Shown here one piece after another: positions 56,970 through 64,000 of a stretch of 64,000 nucleotides of DNA; positions within the stretch are counted from its first letter, which is position 1, and every line of letters begins with the position of its first letter. The stretch is from Bacteroidota bacterium. Lineage in GTDB: Bacteria > Bacteroidota > Ignavibacteria > Ignavibacteriales > Ignavibacteriaceae. The notes beneath the pieces were generated by a model that did not search any database, had not been told where the DNA came from, and was given only the letters and a program-made list of their open reading frames with translations. The position numbers and the translations under genes were made by a program. The stretch lies in the NCBI GenBank assembly GCA_021815405.1, contig JAKAGV010000008.1, positions 62,001-126,000 on the forward strand, in the 5' to 3' direction.

Positions 56970-58178
56970 TTACTTAAAATTTTTCCTTATTCTTTTATCC
57001 AGTTTCTGGATATAGCTTTTGTAATTATCTTTTGTCTCTTCCATAGAGTCGCCGCCAAACTTTTGAAGGAAGAATTTAGCAAGGCTCCATGCTGCCATCG
57101 ATTCGGCGATAACGGCACAGGCAGGCACTGCGACAAAATCACTTCTCTCTCTTCTGGCTTGAATCGATTTCCTCGTTTTTAAATCAACTGTTTCAATCGG
57201 ACTCATCAAAGTTGCGATTGGTTTCATTGCTGCGCGGATTAAAATTGGCAGCCCAGTAGAAATTCCTCCTTCAATTCCTCCTGCTCTGTTGGATTTTCTG
57301 GAGAATGAATTTCCTTTTAGAATTATTTCATCATGCGACTCTGAGCCGAATCTTTCCGCAGTTGTAAATCCGGTTCCAATCTCAACCGCCTTCACAGCAT
57401 TTATAGACATAATTGAATGCGCAATCTCTGCGTCAAGCTTTTCATCATAATGAATGAAACTTCCAAGACCGGTTGGAACACCGGTAGCAACAACAAAAAA
57501 AGTTCCACCTAAAGTATCGCCTCGTTTTTTAGCAGTTCGAATTTTATTAATTATTTTTTCTTCATGCTCTTTTTCAAGCACTCTTACTTCACTCTTATCA
57601 GACTGTTCAGATAAGCTCCAGCCTGTAAAGTTTTTGGGAAGTGAGTTGTTGAAGAGATTTACCGCATAATTTTCTTTCGGATAAATTCCGCCGATGCTTT
57701 CAACAAAGCTTCCGATGGATATTCCAAATTCTTCTAAAAATTTTCTGGCTATCGAGCACGCGGCTACTCTTGCGGCAGTCTCTCTTGCACTTGATCTTTC
57801 AATTGAATTTCTGATGTCATCATAATTGTACTTAGAAATGCCTACAAGATCAGCATGCCCGGGACGCGGTATGGTTATCTTTTCAACCTGAGATTTCTTT
57901 TTGTCAGACGTCATCTTTTCTGTCCAGTTTTCCCAATCACGGTTTCTGATCAACAAAGAAATTGGTGAGCCTAAAGTTTTCTGGAATCTTATTCCTGAAA
58001 GAATCTCAGCAGTATCTGTTTCAATTTTCATTCGCGCTCCCCTTCCGTAACCGGCTTGTCTTCTCTTTAAATGAAAATTAAAATATTCATTTTCAATTTT
58101 TAAGTTTGAAGGAAATCCTTCAATAATAGTAGTAAGCGCTTTGCCATGAGATTCTCCGGCAGTAAGAAATCTAATCAT
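56970..58178 (-). CDS. aroC: Chorismate synthase
   Basis: A 402-residue enzyme making chorismate from EPSP, the last shikimate step, with reduced FMN. Motifs: LTAGESHGKAL, RRQAGYGRGARM, RPGHADLVGI, SSARETAARVA, NRAGGIEGGISTG and a late RERSDFVAVPACAVIAESM. The length is at the upper end for the family, with a C-terminal extension (ETKDNYKSYIQKLDKRIRK). No other shikimate gene is adjacent. Confidence 0.96.
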   Translation of the reverse strand: MIRFLTAGESHGKALTTIIEGFPSNLKIENEYFNFHLKRRQAGYGRGARMKIETDTAEILSGIRFQKTLGSPISLLIRNRDWENWTEKMTSDKKKSQVEKITIPRPGHADLVGISKYNYDDIRNSIERSSARETAARVAACSIARKFLEEFGISIGSFVESIGGIYPKENYAVNLFNNSLPKNFTGWSLSEQSDKSEVRVLEKEHEEKIINKIRTAKKRGDTLGGTFFVVATGVPTGLGSFIHYDEKLDAEIAHSIMSINAVKAVEIGTGFTTAERFGSESHDEIILKGNSFSRKSNRAGGIEGGISTGLPILIRAAMKPIATLMSPIETVDLKTRKSIQARRERSDFVAVPACAVIAESMAAWSLAKFFLQKFGGDSMEETKDNYKSYIQKLDKRIRKNFK

Positions 58179-58207
58179 TAAGTCTCCGTTGAATTATGAG
58201 TGCAAAT

Positions 58208-58236
58208 ATAAAAAAAACGCCCGAATGTTCGGGCGT
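58208..58236 (-). terminator. Intrinsic terminator of the degP-type protease gene
   Basis: On the minus strand ACGCCCGA and TCGGGCGT form a perfect 8-bp GC-rich hairpin (58217-58236), directly followed by about nine T. It lies 24 bases after the protease stop codon and separates that unit from aroC. Confidence 0.93.
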
Positions 58237-58260
58237 ATTAAAATATATTTGCATAGAAAA

Positions 58261-59751
58261 TTATTCAGGTATATCGAGACCGACAAACATGCTGGTGCCT
58301 TTGCTGTCTTTTACTCTGAGCAGCACAGCAGAGCCTTTCTTGCCATCGATTAGTTTCTTGAAATCTTGAACATTATCAATCGGTTTGCTGTCGGCTTCAG
58401 TAATAACAATATTCGGCATAAGACCTTTGTTCTGAGCTTCGCTATATGATTTGACATCTGTTATCATAATTCCGTGCTCAACTTTATAATCGGACTTTTC
58501 CTTTGAGGTAAGGTCCCTTACACTGATTCCGAGGTTTTTCATATCGACTACACTTGATTCCGAATTATTGTTTTCCTCTGAATTATTTTTGCTTGATACT
58601 GGTTCACTCTTATTTTCATTTTGTTCTTTAAGAGTTACTTTCCTTTCTATCTCTTTACCATTCCGGAAAAGAGTAAGAGTAACAGTAGTACCGGCAGTTT
58701 TTGTTGCAACTATTTCTTGCAAACTATTTGCACTTTTTACGGGCTTACCGTCCACCTTAAGAATTACATCACCTGGCTTTATATCTTCTTTAGATGCTGC
58801 ACCTCCAGGAACTACACTTTGAATCATAGCTCCAGTAGGTTTGCTTAATCCTAAAGATTTTGCCATTGCATCATCAACATCACTGATTTGAACTCCGATA
58901 TATCCTCTGTTTACTTTTCCGTATGCTATCAACTGCTTTGCTACGGTTTTAGCAAGGTTAATCGGAATTGCAAAGCCGTATCCTATAAAGCTGTCGGTTC
59001 CTCTGGTTGCAATTGCTGCATTAATACCGATGACTGAACCTGATAAGTCAACAAGAGCCCCGCCGCTGTTGCCCGGATTTATTGGCGCATCGGTCTGGAT
59101 ATAATCTTCAATACCATATCCGCTGCCGTTATCAACTAAACCCAAACGACCTCTGCCAAGTGCACCGATTATTCCTGCGGTAACAGTGTTTGTTAATGTT
59201 GAAAGCGGGTTGCCTATTGCCATTACCCATTGACCAACTTTTAAGCTGTCAGAGTTTCCAAGATATGCGGTTGGAAGATCGGTCGCATTAATTTTTATGA
59301 CAGCAATGTCAGTCTGTGGATCAGTACCTATAACTTTTGCTGTGAAGGTTCGCTTATCGAATAAATCAACTCTTACTTTAGTTGCATTTTGAACTACATG
59401 GTTGTTTGTTAAAATGTAACCATCCGGTGAAATAATTATACCGCTGCCGGATCCTTCTTCTTCCTTAGGCATATTCTGGAACGGGAAAAAGAAAAAGTCC
59501 TGATGCGGATTATTTACTTTTGCAACTACCGTAACCTTCACTATCTCTGGAGTAACATTCTTTGCTACTGATATAAATGCCTGGCTAAAAGAAGTTGCAT
59601 CGGCATTTAAATCAACAGGTGGATATGAGGCGCCTAGTTGTAAGTTAGCCATGCTTGGTCTCACCAATCCAAAACCGGAAACCAATACTGCGCCGAAAAT
59701 AATTCCGACAACTACCAACGCTATCGCACCCCACAAACCTTTCGATTTCAT
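58261..59751 (-). CDS. degP: DegP/HtrA-type periplasmic serine protease
   Basis: A 496-residue envelope protease/chaperone. I start it at the ATG at 59751, because GGAGG lies seven bases upstream and the membrane/signal segment (about 5-28) follows at once. An ATG at 59790 would add 13 unusual residues. The trypsin-like domain has the triad H118 (TNNHVV), D148 (TDIAVI) and S229 (NPGNSGGAL). The first PDZ domain (about 285-380) is clear (GYIGVQI, PGGAASKEDIKPGD). A Ser/Asn/Glu-rich linker precedes a second PDZ (about 410-496). The gene follows recO by 41 bases. Confidence 0.95.
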   Translation of the reverse strand: MKSKGLWGAIALVVVGIIFGAVLVSGFGLVRPSMANLQLGASYPPVDLNADATSFSQAFISVAKNVTPEIVKVTVVAKVNNPHQDFFFFPFQNMPKEEEGSGSGIIISPDGYILTNNHVVQNATKVRVDLFDKRTFTAKVIGTDPQTDIAVIKINATDLPTAYLGNSDSLKVGQWVMAIGNPLSTLTNTVTAGIIGALGRGRLGLVDNGSGYGIEDYIQTDAPINPGNSGGALVDLSGSVIGINAAIATRGTDSFIGYGFAIPINLAKTVAKQLIAYGKVNRGYIGVQISDVDDAMAKSLGLSKPTGAMIQSVVPGGAASKEDIKPGDVILKVDGKPVKSANSLQEIVATKTAGTTVTLTLFRNGKEIERKVTLKEQNENKSEPVSSKNNSEENNNSESSVVDMKNLGISVRDLTSKEKSDYKVEHGIMITDVKSYSEAQNKGLMPNIVITEADSKPIDNVQDFKKLIDGKKGSAVLLRVKDSKGTSMFVGLDIPE

Positions 59752-59792
59752 TTTAAATCCTCCGATTGTTTTCATATGATTTTCATCCAATC

Positions 59793-60542
59793 CTAATATT
59801 TATTATTTAATAATTGTATTGACTGTATTCCTTTGAAATCCGGAATATGAAACTTTAAATATCTTTCCATAAATACAACCGCCTTTTCCGCTGTGCCGTT
59901 GCTTAAAGTTTCTATCTTTTTGTTGGTCTTTAGACAAACCATGTATTTAAAAAGTTCCGAACTAATGGAGATTGATTCTAGATGATTTTTTCTGCAGACA
60001 TTGCATAAAATACCTAAATCGAAGTTATAGGACAATTCTATATTCTCTAGATTTGCTTTACCGCATACGCAGCATTTTTCTAATTGAATCTCGTAGCCTA
60101 GCTCGGACAAAAAGAAAATGAAGAATCTTCCAAAAGTAATTACAGGTAATTCATTAGATGTATCCAGCAAGTTTAGGATTCTGACCACACCTTTAAACAA
60201 CCTAAGGTTTACTTCATGTTCAACAGTCAGTTTTTTTAATAGCTCAAGAATTGCTTGGGAATACTCAAGCCTTTCGAACTCCTCTTTAACATGTCGAAAA
60301 TGGTTAATTAAATCCGCGCTTGAGATAAGTTGAATTTCCCGCGTGTCTTTTTTATATAGTACAATCTGGATATGATTCATTGGATCGACAATTGCGCCGA
60401 TATTAGATTTGCTGTTCCTCCCTCCTTTTACAATTGCCGATAACTTGCCGAAATCTTTCGTGTAAAGCGTAACTATTTTACTTGTATCACCGTATTTTAG
60501 TTTGCTTAAGACAATTGCTTCGGTTGTAATTATCTCACTCAT
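59793..60542 (-). CDS. recO: DNA repair protein RecO
   Basis: A 249-residue recombination mediator that helps load RecA through RecFOR. An N-terminal OB-fold (about 1-80, TEAIVLSKLKYGDTSKIVTLYT, with KGGR) is followed by a helical domain. A four-cysteine zinc site follows (CCVCGK, CNVC at about 157-185). The length is normal. Its start overlaps the mtnA stop by four bases (ATGA type), indicating coupling. Confidence 0.93.
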   Translation of the reverse strand: MSEIITTEAIVLSKLKYGDTSKIVTLYTKDFGKLSAIVKGGRNSKSNIGAIVDPMNHIQIVLYKKDTREIQLISSADLINHFRHVKEEFERLEYSQAILELLKKLTVEHEVNLRLFKGVVRILNLLDTSNELPVITFGRFFIFFLSELGYEIQLEKCCVCGKANLENIELSYNFDLGILCNVCRKNHLESISISSELFKYMVCLKTNKKIETLSNGTAEKAVVFMERYLKFHIPDFKGIQSIQLLNNKY

Positions 60543-61552
60543 TTTAAAAAGTTATAAGGAAAATTAAAAATTCCTTCTTCGGTAATTATTCCGCTTATTA
60601 AATGAGACGGCGTTACATCAAACGCTGGGGTAAATGCTTTGTAATGCGCCGGGGCAATGCGGTGCCCGTTGACTGATAATAATTCTTCCTGATGCCGAAA
60701 CTCAATTTCAATTTCATCACCCGATGCAATGTTTCTGTCTATGGTTGTTGTTGGTGCCGCAATATAAAAAGGAATATTGTGAAAGTTACAAAGCACCGCA
60801 AGATTATAAGTTCCTATTTTGTTTGCGCTGTCGCCGTTCAAAGCAATCCGGTCTGCTCCGGTAATTACTATATCGATCTTTCCCTTCTGCATTAAAACTG
60901 CTGCAGATGAATCCGTTTGAATTGAGAAAGGAATTCCACTTCTTTCTAATTCATAAGAAGTCAATCGTAATCCTTGAAGCAGAGGACGGGTTTCATCGGC
61001 ATAAACGTGCCCAACCAATCCTTTTTCATAGCCATTCTTAATTACGCTGAATGCAGTCCCGTCTCCTGCAGTTGCCAGTTTGCCTGTGTTGCAGTGAGTT
61101 AGTACAGTGGACTTTTTCTTAAATATTTTAGATCCGTACTCCCCCATCATTTTACACTTGTTGATATCGTCTTGATGAAATTCTATAGCTTTGGAAAGGA
61201 CAATGTTATAAATGTCTTCGGAATCTTTATTCTGTTCAAACACCTTTTTTATTTCATTCAGCGCAGTAAATAAATTAACAGCAGTCGGACGAGTTCTTGC
61301 CAGCCGTTCATATGCTTTATAAAAATTTTCTTCCGTAGATTCTTTTGAGTAATTTTTTATTGACAAAGCCAATCCATAACATGCGGCTACCCCGATTAGT
61401 GGCGCTCCTCTCATTTCAAGCCTTTCGATCGCCCTTGCAATCCTTTCATAATCATCCGTCTCAAAGTAATCTTCAACAAGCGGAAGTTTAGTTTGATCCA
61501 GAAAAATTAACTTCTCATTAGAAAACTTGATTGAAAAATATTTTTCTTCCAT
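60539..61552 (-). CDS. mtnA: Methylthioribose-1-phosphate isomerase
   Basis: A 337-residue enzyme of the methionine salvage route converting methylthioribose-1-phosphate to methylthioribulose-1-phosphate. Family signatures: MRGAPLIGVAA, LTHCNTGKLATAG with catalytic C154, TDSSAAVLM, and TGADRIALNGD with catalytic D234 followed by ANKIGTYNLA. It differs from eIF2B subunits by these residues. Further salvage genes (mtnP, mtnB, mtnC, mtnD) are not next to it. The upstream neighbour is a PfkB kinase, 84 bases away. Confidence 0.95.
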   Translation of the reverse strand: MEEKYFSIKFSNEKLIFLDQTKLPLVEDYFETDDYERIARAIERLEMRGAPLIGVAACYGLALSIKNYSKESTEENFYKAYERLARTRPTAVNLFTALNEIKKVFEQNKDSEDIYNIVLSKAIEFHQDDINKCKMMGEYGSKIFKKKSTVLTHCNTGKLATAGDGTAFSVIKNGYEKGLVGHVYADETRPLLQGLRLTSYELERSGIPFSIQTDSSAAVLMQKGKIDIVITGADRIALNGDSANKIGTYNLAVLCNFHNIPFYIAAPTTTIDRNIASGDEIEIEFRHQEELLSVNGHRIAPAHYKAFTPAFDVTPSHLISGIITEEGIFNFPYNFLK

Positions 61553-61611
61553 ATTAATATTTTATAGTTTAATCCCGCAATTTACATTTCCTAACAGCTC
61601 TAATCGCAGCA

Positions 61612-61626
61612 CAGATTAGTAATCTG
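61612..61626. repeat. Palindrome between mtnA and the PfkB kinase gene
   Basis: CAGATTA, one G, then TAATCTG form a perfect 7-bp palindrome in the 84-base gap. It lies close to a second CTAATC/GATTAG pairing (from 61600). The surroundings look like a short intergenic palindromic unit, possibly a weak terminator for the kinase gene. No T-run is present. Confidence 0.5.
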
Positions 61627-61635
61627 CACTACAGG

Positions 61636-62550
61636 TTATTTCTCATCAACTTTTGAAAGCATTAGGAATTCTCTAAACCTATCCTGTACTCTAAAATATT
61701 CCAGCTCTTCTAATCCTTTAGTACTGAATTTCTCAACACAGAAGGAAGCCATTGCACTGCCGTAAACAACTGCACGCTTCATATTTTCCGTGCTTAGGTC
61801 TTGGGTCTTATGCAGATAACCTGTAAAACCACCGGCAAAAGAATCGCCTGCACCGGTTGGATCATATATCATTTCCATAGGATAAGCAGGTGCAGAGAAA
61901 ATTGTCTCGTCTGTAAACAAAAGAGCTCCATGCTCGCCTTTTTTAATAATTAAAATTTCCGGTCCCATCTCTCTTATATGCTTCCAAGCTTTAATCAAGT
62001 TGGGTTCTTTGGCAAGCAGACGCGCCTCTGAATCATTTATTATTAATACATTCACCCGCTTAAGTAGTTCCATTAGTTTTTCTTTTTTGCCCTCAATCCA
62101 ATAATTCATTGTATCGCCAACAACAAAATGCGGTTCAATCATCTGATCAAGAACTTTTATCTGCAATTCCGGATCAATATTGCCAAGACAGACAAACTTT
62201 GATTTCTTAAATTTATCCGGAACAATCGGATTAAATTCTTCAAACACATTTAGCTCAGTAAGAAGAGTATCCCGTACATTCAAATCATAATGATATTTAC
62301 CAGACCACCGGAACGTTCTCCCTCCGTTAACTATTTGTAATCCTCCAAGATCAATATTATGATTTTCTAAAAGATGAATATATTTTTGGGGAAAATCTTC
62401 TCCTACAACTCCCATAAGATAAATCGGACCGCTGAAGTAGCTTGCCGCAAGTGAAATGTATGTTGCCGAACCGCCAAGTGCATTTGAAACTTTGTCAAAA
62501 GGCGTTTCAACTGTATCTAATCCGAGAGAACCAACAACTAATAAACCCAA
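61636..62550 (-). CDS. PfkB-family (ribokinase-like) kinase
   Basis: A 304-residue sugar/nucleoside kinase. The first strand VVGSLGLD, the substrate-loop GGSATYISLAAS and the C-terminal signature DPTGAGDSFAGGF with catalytic D236 are clear. KKGEHGAL precedes it. The substrate may be ribose, adenosine, inosine or another sugar; nothing in the sequence decides this. It lies upstream of mtnA on the same strand with an 84-base gap, so a role in methylthioadenosine or nucleoside salvage is possible. Confidence 0.9.
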   Translation of the reverse strand: MGLLVVGSLGLDTVETPFDKVSNALGGSATYISLAASYFSGPIYLMGVVGEDFPQKYIHLLENHNIDLGGLQIVNGGRTFRWSGKYHYDLNVRDTLLTELNVFEEFNPIVPDKFKKSKFVCLGNIDPELQIKVLDQMIEPHFVVGDTMNYWIEGKKEKLMELLKRVNVLIINDSEARLLAKEPNLIKAWKHIREMGPEILIIKKGEHGALLFTDETIFSAPAYPMEMIYDPTGAGDSFAGGFTGYLHKTQDLSTENMKRAVVYGSAMASFCVEKFSTKGLEELEYFRVQDRFREFLMLSKVDEK

Positions 62551-62755
62551 ATTAAAGCTCCAGTATAGTTTTTGTAAAAATCGAAATCAAAAATAAAGAA
62601 AACCTTAGTCAAACCAAATGAAATATGATAAATGGATTTGCTGAAAAAGTCTCGGCACTTCGTTTTCTAATTCCCTTAATTAAAAAAAATCTTGAATCCT
62701 TTCATAAACATAAACATCAGATGTCTACAATAAAAAATTTTTGGAGAATAAAAAA

Positions 62756-63106
62756 ATGCTGAGAACAAATCTTACACACATCCTTTCAGAGAAAGAACAT
62801 TCTGAATTACTTAAAAATAATGAAAACGTCATGGTCTGCTGCGGAAGAATGGGACCAATGTGTATTCCTGTATATGCAGAGATGGAAGAACTTGAAAATG
62901 AATATAAGCATGTAAAGTTTGCCGATATGGAATTTGATCTTCCCGATGCAAAGGTTATTAGAGAGCTTCCCGAATGCAAAAGCTTTTTCGGCATTCCTTT
63001 CGTTATCTATTATAAAAATGGTAAAGTTGTAAAGGCTACCAGCAGTATTCAATCGAGAGAACAAATTACAAATAATCTGGACACCTATTTTAATCATCAT
63101 GAATAA
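62756..63106 (+). CDS. Atypical thioredoxin-like protein
   Basis: A 116-residue thioredoxin-fold protein. The ATG at 62756 has GGAG nine bases upstream; a TTG at 62741 is in frame but overlaps that site. The active-site region reads CCGRMGPMC (C28-C36) where normal thioredoxins have WCGPC, so the usual Trp and C-x-x-C are absent. GPM and the following helix IPVYAEMEEL align well, and the cis-Pro loop GIPFVIYYKNGK (P81) is kept. The next gene, a thioredoxin reductase, starts within its last codons (8-base overlap). It is therefore likely the reductase's redox partner. Confidence 0.85.
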   Translation: MLRTNLTHILSEKEHSELLKNNENVMVCCGRMGPMCIPVYAEMEELENEYKHVKFADMEFDLPDAKVIRELPECKSFFGIPFVIYYKNGKVVKATSSIQSREQITNNLDTYFNHHE

Positions 63107-64000
63107 TCATTTTGACGTAATAGTTATAGGCGCGGGAGCTGCCGGCTTAACTGCCGGCATTTATCTTTCCCGTGCAAAAGTAAATACTTTAATTCTGAAT
63201 GAGGGTACCGTCGGAGGTCAGATGGTACTTACTCATCAGATAGCTAATTATCCCGGCATCGAAAACATCAGCGGATATGAGCTTGCATCTAACATGAAAG
63301 CGCAAGCTCAAAAATTCGGATGCACAATAAAATCAAATGTTAAAATCACTTCTTTCGATCTTAAAGGCGAAACAAAGAAAATAATTGTTAATAATAAAGA
63401 TGAGTATACCTCCCATGCAGTTATAATTGCAACCGGAGGCAGACCAAGATCAGCAGGCGCATCCGGTGAGGAAGAATTTAAAGGTAAAGGAATTTCTTAC
63501 TGCGCAACTTGCGACGGTGACTTTTTTCAAGATAAAGAAATCGTTGTCCTCGGAGGCGGTAATTCTGCTCTTGAAGAAGCAGTTTCTTTAACAAAATATG
63601 CATCTAAAGTTACCATAGTCCATCAGTTTGATAACTTCCAGGCTTTCGAGCATTATGTTTCCGAAGCTAAGAAGAATCCGAAGATAAGCTTTATTATGGA
63701 ATCTAAAATTATCGAGTTTTCAGGTGATGAGAAGCTTAGGAAGATCAAAATCCAAAATCAAAAAGATTTTAATATTTCTGAAATGAATATTGATGGAGTA
63801 TTTATTTTTATCGGATATGTTCCCAACTCGGAAATGTTTCAGGAAATAATCGATCTAAACGAGAATAAAGAAATCATAGTTGATAAAAATATGCATACAA
63901 ATCTTCCCGGCGTATTTGCTGCGGGTGATAATGTAGCTAAAAGATACCGGCAGGTTACAACTGCTGTTGCAGATGGTACTATTGCCGCGTTAAGTGCAGC
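63099..64000 (+). CDS. trxB: Thioredoxin-reductase-like flavoprotein (3' end beyond window)
   Basis: The first 300 residues of a low-molecular-weight thioredoxin reductase. It has the FAD-binding GAGAAGL, the redox-active CATCDG and a late FAAGDN for FAD. The nucleotide-binding motif GGGNSALEEA is present, but the usual HRRxxxR that binds the 2'-phosphate of NADPH reads HQFDNFQ. NADPH is therefore probably not the preferred donor; NADH or another reductant is likely. It is translationally coupled to the atypical thioredoxin gene (8-base overlap). Only the last few residues should be missing. Confidence 0.92.
   Translation, partial: MNNHFDVIVIGAGAAGLTAGIYLSRAKVNTLILNEGTVGGQMVLTHQIANYPGIENISGYELASNMKAQAQKFGCTIKSNVKITSFDLKGETKKIIVNNKDEYTSHAVIIATGGRPRSAGASGEEEFKGKGISYCATCDGDFFQDKEIVVLGGGNSALEEAVSLTKYASKVTIVHQFDNFQAFEHYVSEAKKNPKISFIMESKIIEFSGDEKLRKIKIQNQKDFNISEMNIDGVFIFIGYVPNSEMFQEIIDLNENKEIIVDKNMHTNLPGVFAAGDNVAKRYRQVTTAVADGTIAALSA

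Overview
The window is AT-rich chromosomal DNA from a bacterium that fits the Ignavibacteria/Chlorobi branch of the Bacteroidetes-Chlorobi group. The evidence for this is a Chlorobi-type malate dehydrogenase, a very large surface protein ending in a type IX secretion sorting domain with the NYPNPFNP motif, TonB-dependent receptors with carboxypeptidase-regulatory N-domains, many small FN3-type lipoproteins, and a mixture of Shine-Dalgarno and SD-less starts. No rRNA, tRNA, CRISPR array, prophage or insertion sequence was recognised. Taxonomy is inferred from gene content only.

Layout. 1-841: 5' part of a TonB-dependent receptor gene. 995-4357: a PAS-rich hybrid histidine kinase with a degenerate ATPase domain. 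4399-15663: what looks like an exopolysaccharide synthesis/export locus. In transcription order it holds a GH9 glucanase, a RecA/KaiC-like ATPase with a degenerate GGDEF-like tail, a TPR/outer-membrane-barrel exporter, a processive GT2 synthase, a small membrane protein, a membrane-anchored pseudo-deacetylase and an FN3 lipoprotein. 15795-17345: hemF and ferritin, divergent. 17397-21931: nuoABCDEF, with nuoG-N absent. 21932-23034: a long non-coding region with strong inverted repeats. 23035-31957: a fatty-acyl-AMP ligase, a 1666-residue T9SS surface protein, a 37-residue membrane peptide and a sensor kinase.

32071-38018: beta-CASP ribonuclease, FN3 lipoprotein, unknown surface/barrel protein, RsbW-like kinase and mdh. 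38126-41434: maltodextrin/sucrose-type permease plus SusA-like GH13 amylase. 41756-45139: smpB, tyrS, pyruvoyl arginine decarboxylase, terC. 45078-49933: a thiamine salvage operon under a TPP riboswitch, made of an outer-membrane receptor, thiamine pyrophosphokinase and an SSS-family symporter. 50024-62550: an MltD-like transglycosylase with seven LysM repeats, an acyl-CoA carboxylase beta subunit, a degenerate ABC transporter pair, an MBL hydrolase, aroC, degP/htrA, recO, mtnA and a PfkB kinase. 62756-64000: an atypical thioredoxin and a thioredoxin reductase lacking the usual NADPH-phosphate-binding arginines (cut by the window end).

The most interesting parts are three. First, the polysaccharide locus mixes Pga-like (GT2, TPR-barrel, deacetylase-like) and Bcs-like (endoglucanase, BcsE-like NTPase+GGDEF) parts, with several pseudoenzymes. 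Second, the TPP-riboswitch operon puts an SSS symporter where a thiamine permease is expected. Third, the thioredoxin/reductase pair has unusual active-site and cofactor motifs.
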